A DNA stretch of 64,000 nt from contig JANPYM010000007.1 of assembly GCA_025890175.1 (NCBI GenBank), positions 984,487-1,048,486 of the forward strand, given 5' to 3'. Position numbers and translations under genes: made by a program. This stretch comes from Ciborinia camelliae (Eukaryota; Ascomycota; Leotiomycetes; Helotiales; Sclerotiniaceae). Positions 56,176 through 64,000 of the stretch are shown piece by piece (position 1 is the first letter of the stretch; each line of letters begins with the position of its first letter). The notes under the pieces were generated by a model. It saw nothing but the letters and a program-made list of their open reading frames with translations. It had not been told where the DNA came from and did no database searches.

Positions 56176-58545
56176 CTATTCCCCCCTAGCCCACCTCTCA
56201 AACTCCTCCACCATCTCCGGGGTAATTTGCTTCTTAATCGATTGAATCGCCTTGAGAAAGTCTTCCATGACGGCCGGATGTCTTGGACCCCCGGGTTCCT
56301 TCTTGCGTCTCTCGATCGCCGCATCAAATGCTTTCTCGCATATCCGAACCATTTCCGCCCCGGAATATCCCTCGGTGAGCCGCGCAAGCTCGGCGATATC
56401 TACATCTTCTCCCATGGTAGAGTCTCGCTGCCGAGCACGGATGATGGCTTCCCGACCGGCGAGATCCGGAGGCGCGACGTAGATGAGTTCGTCGAAGCGA
56501 CCGGGACGCAGGAGCGCCAGGTCGAGATCTTGGGGTTTGTTGGTGGCTGCGAGCACGGTGACGCCCTTCAGGCTCTCGATTCCGTCCATTTCGTTGAGTA
56601 AGGTGGTGAGGACATTCACCCCATTGTTCGAGTTTTTACCCTCTCTCTTCCCACCGATCGATTCGATTTCATCGAAGAAGATGATGCTTGGAGCTGCGGC
56701 GCGCGCGCGGGCAAATATATTTCGAACGGCGCGTTCGGAATCGCCGACATATTTCGAGAGGAGCTCGGCGCCTTTGACGGCGAAGAAATTAAAGTCCATT
56801 TCGGTGGCTACGGCTTGGGCGGTGAGTGTCTTGGAACATCCGGGAGGTCCGTAGAGAAGAAGACCTTTGGTTGGGGAACGGCCGAAGTCTTGCATGATTT
56901 CTGGGTGCTGGGTATTGTTAGGACTTGGGGGAATGAGAACTTAAAAATCCGGAGGAGGAAAGAACTTACGCGGAGAGGTGTCTCGATAGCGAGCTGAATC
57001 GCTTCTTTGACTCTACCTTGTCCTCCGATGTCACTCCATTTAACCTTAGGTGGTCGTAAAGTAACATCGTGCATTGCACTTGGTCTTACTTCCAGGAGTG
57101 CGTGCTCGATATCCTCTGTAATGATAAATTTCTGTTCAGACAAGTTCTTTTCGTTATCTAATCTGTCTTGAGCAAAATTTTGTGCTTCATCTAACAAGCG
57201 GGAGAGATCTTCTGGTGTATATGCATGTGTTCGTTCTCCAAAATCATCGAGAATCTCATCGCGTGTCTCAGGGGACATTGGTGGATCCAGAGACTTGAGG
57301 ATAGCTTTCCTGGCAGCTGCATCTGGGACCGGTAGAGCAATAGCTGTGGTGAACATACCTCGCTTTCGTAACGAAGCCGGTACTTTAAGGATATCAGATG
57401 TTGCCGCTGCCACCAAAACTCGTGGTAAAGAATTTGGAGGGTGGTCTTTAATCAGATCTTCCAGTCCCTCACAAATAGCCTCTGTTATATCTAACAATGG
57501 TTCACCACCCTTTGTAACCACGGATTCAAGGTTATCTATGATTATGATGCTTGGCTGATCGATCTTTGAATCTTTGAAAATCTTCTGGACTTCAGAAGGT
57601 TTGGTTTTACGGTCGATTTTGCGGACCTTTCCCCACTCAGTGCTGGCAATTCTGTCCAGGACGAATGTCTTACCAGTTCCGCTTCCACCATGTAGAAGAA
57701 CAGCAGGTGATCTACTAAGTTTGGGAAAGTCAAACTGACGATTGAAGTTGCTGAGAAATTTGTTCAGTTTCCCAAGAGCTTGATCAATGCCGGCAATATT
57801 CACCACTTGAAGAGGTTTAAGATCAACATTGTCTGCAGCCAATGCTTCGGCTCCACTGATTTCTGCAATTGTTGCAATTTTAGGAGTTGATACCTCATCA
57901 TGATATCTGGCAACAGCAGATTTTGAGCCATCGATAGAATGAACTATAAAAGTTCGCTTTTCTCCTCTGGCCACCACCCCTCTGAATATCATTCCAGGGT
58001 AAATCATCTCGGCACGAGCTGCAACATTATCAGCTATGCACCAAGCCCATCATAAAAACATGAAGTCGGCATCCCTCAAACCCTTGAGGGTGAAAAATTA
58101 CAGTAAAGAAACAACGGAAGAAATCCTTACCAAAAAAATCCTCTAAAATACACATGAAATGATCTTTGGTTCTCCCCATCACCTCCCGCATAACCCCTTC
58201 AAACATATCAACATCCTTAATCAAAATCTCCTTCGCCACGCCCAACTCTGCTCCCCCAGCAACGATCACATCGTCACTTAATTTAAACCCACATGCCTCC
58301 TGAAACGCCTTACTAACTTGCACCACCTTCCTACTCAACTTCTCCGTAGCTAGCCAAATCACCGCCTCCCGCCTCGTATGCTCCCCTTCAGATTTCTTCC
58401 ACAAATAGCACGTTTCCCCCGATTTGACTTGCAGATCCAAGAGCACATCGGTGCAAACATACACACGTGCTACATTTTTGTAATCTGGTCTTTCTTGGGA
58501 TTGTGCTTGATAGGGGCGGACTTTCAGTTCCAGAATTTTCGACAT
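56176..58545 (-). CDS. AFG2: AAA ATPase AFG2/DRG1, 60S ribosome biogenesis factor
   Basis: Exons 58131-58545, 56970-58033 and 56176-56907 (minus) give 736 aa; introns are 97 and 62 nt. A CDC48-like N domain (about 1-210) precedes two AAA modules. D1 has Walker A G-G-S-G-T-G-K-T (254-261) but Walker B is I-I-I-I-D-N (Asp305-Asn306), without the catalytic Glu, and the usual Arg-finger word G-R-F-D is replaced by G-M-F-T. D2 is canonical: G-P-P-G-C-S-K-T (513-520, the Cys-Ser being an Afg2 hallmark), F-F-D-E-I-E (Glu573) and R-P-G-R-F-D. Afg2 releases Rlp24 and other shuttling factors from cytoplasmic pre-60S particles. The C-terminus I-T-P-E-M-V also matches the family. It shares a 362-bp upstream region with QNS1. 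Confidence 0.9.
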
Positions 58546-58907
58546 CTTGGCCTGTGGTTAAAAAGGTTTCCCCCGATGTGAAGAAAATAAGAAAAGGAGG
58601 GGAAAATCATAAAAACTTAATAAATGGAGGGGCAGATAAAATTATCGTCAGCCTTGCCAAGAAACAAGGATATTTTGCCATGAATTTTGTCTCACCGCTT
58701 TATTTTCTGCCATTATTGGAAACCGGAGGCATGGATCCCTCAATGTTGAAATGAGATGATCATGTGACATTTACACTACTAAAAGTAGCGTCGCCCACAT
58801 AATCTCTCGTCATCACCCCCACTCCCTCAATCCTCAGCTTCAACAATCTTTCTCTTCCACAGCCTTTCTCTTGCCTCCAAACCCACATAACAGAATTTTA
58901 TTATATC
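58546..58907. promoter_or_regulatory. Shared divergent promoter region of AFG2 and QNS1
   Basis: Only 362 bp separate the two start codons, so regulatory sequences must be shared or overlap. ATCATGTGAC (near 58759-58768) is an E-box-like word. Pyrimidine-rich CTTCAACAATC/TCTCTTCC sequence precedes the QNS1 ATG. Function is inferred from position. Confidence 0.45.
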
Positions 58908-61553
58908 ATGGGTCATCTAGCTACCCTCGCGACCTGTAATCTGAATCAATGGGCTTTGGATTTTGACGGCAACCAAAAGCGTATCATCGAAAGTATTCGA
59001 CGCGCAAAGGCTGCGGGTGCGTCATTACGTGTTGGGCCAGAACTTGAGGTTACTGGTTATGGATGTCAGGATCATTTGTAAGATTGATTGATTGTCTGTC
59101 CTACGCGTTGGATGAGTTGCAGCTGATCATATTTCTAGCCTGGAGTCAGATACAGAGCTGCACTCATGGGAATCTCTGGCGGAGATCATTTCCCATGAGG
59201 AGTGCCAGGATATTCTGCTGGATATAGGAATGCCGGTTCGCCATAAAAACGTGAACTATAATTGCAGAATTATTGTATATAATTCAAAGGTTGGTGATCT
59301 CCAATACAGTTTCATATATTAAATCCATTTCATACAATCAATCCATTTCATACCATCAATCCATTTTATACAATCATTTCATTTCATACCATCAATCCAT
59401 TTTATATAATCATTTCATTTCATACAATTAATCCATTTTATACACTCAATCATTTTCATACCATCAATCCATTTTATACAATCATTTCATTTCATACCAT
59501 CAATCCATTTTATACAATCATTTCATTTCATACCATCAATCCATTTTATATAATCATTTAATTTCATACAATTGATCCATTTTATACACTCAAATCTGCT
59601 GGGGATAATGCAGCTAATGAAACTATAGATATTACTCATCCGCCCTAAGCTTTCTCTGGCTTCTGATGGGAATTATCGTGAGCAGAGATGGTTCACACCG
59701 TGGAAAGGAGAGAGGATCGTAGAGCAGTATTATTTGCCACGGCTGATCACGAAAGTAACGGGGCAGCATAAAGTTCCGATTGGAGATGCTGTTATCAGTA
59801 CTTACGATTCGTGCTTTGGTGCTGAGACTTGCGAGGAATTATTCACGCCAAGAGCACCCCATATAAATATGTCGTTGGATGGTGTTGAAATCTTTACCAA
59901 CAGCAGCGGCAGTCATCATGAGCTTCGTAAGCTAAATATTCGACTGGAACTTATCAAGGAAGCTACCTTGAAATCTGGAGGTATATATCTATATGCTAAC
60001 CAGCAGGGGTGTGATGGAGATCGTCTTTACTATGATGGATCAGCCATGATTGTCGTCAATGGCAAGGTCGTCGCTCAAGCAAGTCAATTCTCATTATACG
60101 ATGTAGAAGTGGTCACTGCCACTGTTGATTTAGAAGAGGTGAGGGCTTATAGAACCTTCAGATCCCGTGCAATGCAAGCGAGGGAAACGGCTCCATATGA
60201 AAGGATCGAAGCCGGTATGAGTCTGTCGAGTGATGCTGAGGACGTTGACCCCATGGTGCAACCTACCAAGGAAATCTCAATCAGATATCACGTGCCCGAG
60301 GAAGAGATTGCGCTTGGCCCAGCTTGTTTCTTGTGGGATTATCTTCGCCGGTCTCGCCAAGCTGGATACTTTGTACCACTTTCTGGTGGGATTGATAGTT
60401 GTGCGACTTCGGTTATCGTTCATTCTATGTGTCGAATCGTCTACGCAGCCGTCGAGAAGGGCGATAATCCACAAGTTGTTGAAGATCTACTTAGGATTGT
60501 TGGAGAGGAGGAAGATAGCGCATGGCGCCCATCCAATTCACAAGATATCGCTAATCGCATTTTCCATACTGCTTATATGGGCACCAAAAATTCCTCGTCG
60601 GAAACCCGAGGCCGTGCCAAAGATTTGGGTGATAAAATCGGCAGTTACCATCTGAATTTTGACATCGATAACGTTGTTTCGGCCGTCACCACACTTTTCA
60701 CCACCGTCACCAGTTACACACCCAGGTATAAGATGTTTGGAGGAACACCAGCATCAAATTTGGCATTACAAAACATTCAAGCTAGACTTCGCATGGTTTT
60801 GGCTTATCTTTTTGCCCAACTCTTGCCAACCGTTCGCGGTCGCACCAAGCCTGGATCTTTGTTAGTCTTAGGCTCTGCAAATGTTGACGAATCACTCAGA
60901 GGCTACTTCACGAAATATGATTGCAGTAGTGCAGACATCAATCCCATTGGCGCCATCTCAAAGACCGATTTGAAGAGATTCATTCTTTGGGCCAGTACAG
61001 AATTCGAAATGCCACTTCTCCAGGACTTCATCGACGCTCCACCAACCGCGGAACTTGAACCTATCACCGAAGATTATGTGCAGAGCGATGAAGCTGACAT
61101 GGGCATGAGCTATAATGAGTTATCCATCTACGGCCGTCTTCGCAAAGTAGATAAATTAGGACCGTACGGAATGTGGACCAAGCTCCTGCATGAATGGGGA
61201 CATGTTCTCTCGCCACGCGAGATATATGAGAAGACTAGATGGTTCTTTTGGTGTTATTCCATTAATCGTCACAAGATGACTACTCTGACCCCGAGTTATC
61301 ATGCTGAGCAGTATTCGCGTATGTGTTCCTTACCCTTTCCTTCTATTCTGTCCCCTTTTTCTTATTCCATCATGCAAATTTTCATGAAAGTTTAATTAAC
61401 TTGTTCGAAGCCGACGATAATCGATACGATCTAAGACCATTCCTTTACCCTGGCTTCTCGTTTGCTTATAGGAAGATTGAGAAGGCATTGAATGCTATGG
61501 GAGTAGCTGCGGATAAGAAGCCGAAGGTGGACGGCGAGAAAAAGAATGATTAG
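58908..61553 (+). CDS. QNS1: Glutamine-dependent NAD+ synthetase
   Basis: Exons 58908-59077, 59139-59289, 59629-61318 and 61411-61553 give 717 aa, the family length (about 714 in yeast). The N-terminal nitrilase-type glutaminase domain has the catalytic Glu45 (G-P-E-L-E), Lys114 (L-L-I-R-P-K) and Cys169 (Y-D-S-C-F-G). The synthetase domain has the ATP-pyrophosphatase loop S-G-G-I-D-S (349-354), K-F/R-M-F-G-G and L-G-S-A-N-V-D-E. It makes NAD+ from deamido-NAD+, ATP and glutamine-derived ammonia. Intron 2 (59290-59628, 339 nt) starts GTTGGT, a weak donor, is filled with tandem repeats, and ends GCTAATG..CTATAG. All intron junctions preserve the family sequence (Y-N-S-K/I-L-L-I-R-P-K and Y-S-P-D-D-N-R-Y). 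Confidence 0.95.
59313..59592. repeat. Intronic minisatellite in QNS1 intron 2
   Basis: The intron is filled by about seven to eight copies of a unit of roughly 36 nt containing CATCAATCCATTTTATACAA and TCATTTCATTTCATAC, with variant copies in which CAATTAATCC or CACTCAATC replace part. The repeats stop about 20 nt before the branch-point word. Confidence 0.85.
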
Positions 61554-62903
61554 ATAGTTATTTTTTAGTAGGGGAGTGTAAATCAGAGGTTAGAATAGAG
61601 ACTGGGTGAATTTTAAGCGAGATAGAATGATACCAATATACACATCAAGAATTCAAACTTTTTTTTGTTACGCCATGCTAACGGCGCAAGGCAATTTTAA
61701 CATACCTAGTGGGTATAATGGGGTTGATAGTTGTAGCCTAGGTATATGACCAATCTTCCTTTTGATTCACGTGAAATATACAGAAAAAAAACTTGCTCCA
61801 AGTACCAACGAATTTCTGTGGATTTCTGTGGATTTCCGTTTAGTGACTGGTAATCGCCGTGAGACCACCTTTTACTATCATTCCATTCCATTTTTGGTAC
61901 GTTAATGCCGCTTCAAACGTCAATATTATTCACAAAAGGCTTTTGGTGGCTGGACATGGCGTTCTGCCTGGCCAAATACCGTTTTCTGCCCCTTTTGACG
62001 CATCGATGATTCTTCAATCAGTCATATCAGTCCGAAAACCTCTTGGTAGTTGCACATTCTCGCGCGGCAACTGTCTCTCGAAAGTGCTTTTAAGGGTCGA
62101 GAATTCCTGCTTCTGTGGGCTTTCTTCTTCTTCTTCACACAGCAAGATATACACTCTTCGGCGAAAATCAAAAGTCAAAGGTCTCCAACTTTGGCATTCT
62201 ATCTTACTCCAGCACCCTATCCCCCTCAAACACTCTATCCCAATACAACATCTTATCCCACTGCATCCTACTCCAGCACTCTATTCCTTTCGAACACTAC
62301 ACTCTATCCCAATCCAACTGTTTTATTCAACTTCATCCTACTCGAATAATCTATCCCGATCCTTCTCAAGCACTACACTCTATTCCAACCCAACATTTTA
62401 TCCAACTCCATCCTACTTGAATAATCTATCCCAACCCATCCTACTCGACCACCCTATCCCAATCCGATACTTTATCCTACTTAACACCTCATCCTACTCG
62501 ATCGCTCATTCTATTCACGACAAGCGTTCTAGTACGTACTGAACCCCAGAATCCAAACACAATAAGCTTATACAAAGTAGTTATCCTAACAACAAATCTT
62601 TGATTCTCCAAATCAAAAATCCTTACTTTACCTTGCCTTGCATCAAGACCTTCGATTCTACTCGAACACTCTGTTCCACCCAAACCAGCTTCGGTACGTT
62701 TTGCGTTCTGATCTCTGCGTACTATAAGCTCACTGTTTTTCTAGTACCAAGCTTGTGATCTACCAATCCGAAGGACACTTACTTACCTGTCCCATATCAA
62801 AATATACATCGTAAGTGACTTTCCTTATCCTTACACACGGCCAGTAGTATTAATAGTTCACAGCAACGAACCCCAACCCAAAACCCAATACCCAACAGCC
62901 AAA
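61554..62903. repeat. Intergenic region with pyrimidine-rich repeats
   Basis: The 1.35 kb between QNS1 and the orphan gene. 62190-62510 is made of degenerate ~20-nt pyrimidine-rich units (CTCTATCCCAATCC, CATCCTACTCGA). A 227-aa + frame crosses it only because the repeats lack stops. TTCACGTGAA at 61766-61775 is a perfect palindromic E-box. The last 200 bp is the leader of the + gene. Confidence 0.7.
61766..61775. promoter_or_regulatory. Palindromic E-box TTCACGTGAA
   Basis: A 10-bp perfect palindrome around CACGTG in an intergenic region, downstream of QNS1 and about 1.1 kb before the orphan gene at 62904. Binding is inferred. Confidence 0.3.
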
Positions 62904-63473
62904 ATGAGTGATTTTCCCGACGCAGAGGTCCCGAAGACAACCTTCGAATATAGCACAACGAAAGACGGCCTAAAACGCAACTACAACTCACCAGACCACC
63001 AGGCCACAGCAGGAGCTACTGCACGCGGGGAATCGGCTGGTTTAGATGAAATTGAAATGGAGACTCAAACAAATCAGCGGGCGAACAACGATGAAGGGAG
63101 AGATGCCCAAGATGTGACAAAGAACGTTCCTGTTGCTGGCCATCCATCTGGCACAAGTTCTGGGTTTCCAGAACCTGAAATAAGAACGTTGCAAAATGCA
63201 AGGGCCAAAGCTCCCAGTTCAGACTGGCCTGGCGAGTATAAAATTAATACGCCTGGCCTCCAAGGGGTTGTCCCCAATGCTGTTCAATACGGTGCTGTTC
63301 AACACAGGGTTGATCAACACGGTGCTGTTCAACACGATGCTGATCAACACGGTGCTGATCAACACGGTGCTGATCAACACGGTGCTGATCAACACGGGCA
63401 GCGCAGGAGAAAATCAAGGTCCGGAAGTAGGAAGAAGAAGGATCCCTGCTTAGAACTCTGCACCCTTCTTTAG
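62904..63473 (+). CDS. Hypothetical protein with QHG repeats
   Basis: A single exon of 189 aa, hydrophilic throughout, with no membrane segment or known domain. Residues 1-110 are Asp/Glu/Thr/Asn-rich. About 127-170 is a repeat with units V-Q-H-x-V-D-Q-H-G and A-D-Q-H-G (a 15-nt DNA unit, GGTGCTGATCAACAC, near 63290-63395). It closes with R-R-R-K-S-R-S-G-S-R-K-K-K, a possible nuclear localisation signal, and ends C-L-E-L-C-T-L-L. The ATG at 62904 follows AAA and is the first in frame. No function can be inferred. It may be a lineage-restricted gene. Confidence 0.6.
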   Translation: MSDFPDAEVPKTTFEYSTTKDGLKRNYNSPDHQATAGATARGESAGLDEIEMETQTNQRANNDEGRDAQDVTKNVPVAGHPSGTSSGFPEPEIRTLQNARAKAPSSDWPGEYKINTPGLQGVVPNAVQYGAVQHRVDQHGAVQHDADQHGADQHGADQHGADQHGQRRRKSRSGSRKKKDPCLELCTLL

Positions 63474-64000
63474 GGAATGGGATATGGTTGCAGCAGTATG
63501 AGTACATCGACAAACAGTGCAACTTACGGGGGTTAGACGGGTGGCATAGGGACTAGCATGATCAGGGTTCGGGTTAAGGCGGATAGGCGGCGGAACGTGA
63601 AGGAGAGAGGGGAAATACTTTTTGAATACTGCATCTAAAGCCTCTCGATAGCAAGATAATGAATAGCCTGACTTTTTAAAAATAGACCTTTGTTTGTGAT
63701 GATCCTTATTTACGGTACTCGTTCCTCTAATATGAACCAAGACCTAGGTAGATAAGTTGCCGCATCTTATTATCAACTGCCACGGGCGTTACATCAACAT
63801 ATGGAAATAGCATCAGAGATCAGCTATCAGATGAAAGAACTGTGCAAAAAGAGGAAAGGAATAACTTCCTCATATAATGGGCGATCACGTGACGGACCAA
63901 ATGACACTCACTGGGTCTGAGATGGTTGATTTCGAGTCCTTATATTATTCCCTGGTAAAATCATATCTACGCACACGTAACGATTTGCGACGCAGAACAA
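63474..64000. other. Window-end region
   Basis: No gene is supported in the last 527 bp. TCACGTGA at 63885-63892 is a palindromic bHLH site, so this may be the promoter of a gene starting beyond the window. Confidence 0.5.
63885..63892. promoter_or_regulatory. Palindromic E-box TCACGTGA
   Basis: The 8-bp palindrome typical of fungal Cbf1/bHLH promoter sites, 112 bp from the window end. Inferred from the motif. Confidence 0.35.

Noticed and set aside
61859..62542. 227-aa + strand frame
   Set aside because: It crosses degenerate pyrimidine-rich tandem units, has no domain or splice signals, and starts at a non-ATG codon.

Overview
The window is nuclear DNA of a filamentous ascomycete (Pezizomycotina). 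Protein-level resemblance and the heavily microsatellite-seeded, AT-rich intergenic DNA suggest a leotiomycete of the Sclerotinia/Botrytis type, but that rank is inference. The evidence for a fungus is direct: most genes carry short GT..AG introns (about 48-150 nt, a few longer), many with CTAAC/CTAAT-like branch points, and the products are typical fungal ones. There are no operons, prokaryotic signals, CRISPR arrays or recognisable transposase genes, and I found no tRNA or rRNA gene.

Layout. 1-6827 has no gene and is dominated by tetra- to nonanucleotide repeats (TAGG/CCTA above all). A drug:H+-type MFS transporter (6828-9302, +) and the Golgi Mn/Ca transporter GDT1 (12756-14624, -) follow, separated by 3.4 kb of repeats. 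Between GDT1 and the next gene lie a perfect 60-bp palindrome and a ~1-kb octanucleotide minisatellite. 17797-20743 (+) is a four-exon protein with a C-terminal telobox Myb domain, a candidate telomere-repeat binding factor (Tbf1/Taz1-like). After another repeat-rich gap comes an APH-fold kinase with an internal 132-bp duplication (23697-25097, -).

From about 25 kb the window is gene-dense: IMP2 (-), a decayed coiled-coil gene (-), pterin carbinolamine dehydratase (-), an orphan protein (+), guanine deaminase (+), a cellobiose-dehydrogenase-like GMC flavoenzyme (-), the mitochondrial Mg2+ exporter MME1 (-), the phospholipase NTE1 (-), translation factor eIF2-alpha SUI2 (+), a Vps62 family protein (-), a PA-TM-RING ubiquitin ligase (-), an aquaporin (+), the ribosome-biogenesis AAA ATPase AFG2 (-), NAD+ synthetase QNS1 (+) and a repeat-containing orphan (+).

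The genes are mostly unrelated housekeeping functions, not a gene cluster. Several are arranged head to head over short shared promoters (NTE1/SUI2, AFG2/QNS1, PCD/orphan). Themes that recur are endomembrane and mitochondrial ion handling (GDT1, MME1), organelle quality control (IMP2, RING ligase), lipid and NAD metabolism (NTE1, QNS1) and translation (SUI2, AFG2). All exon structures were derived by eye from reading frame and splice-site continuity and have not been tested against transcripts.
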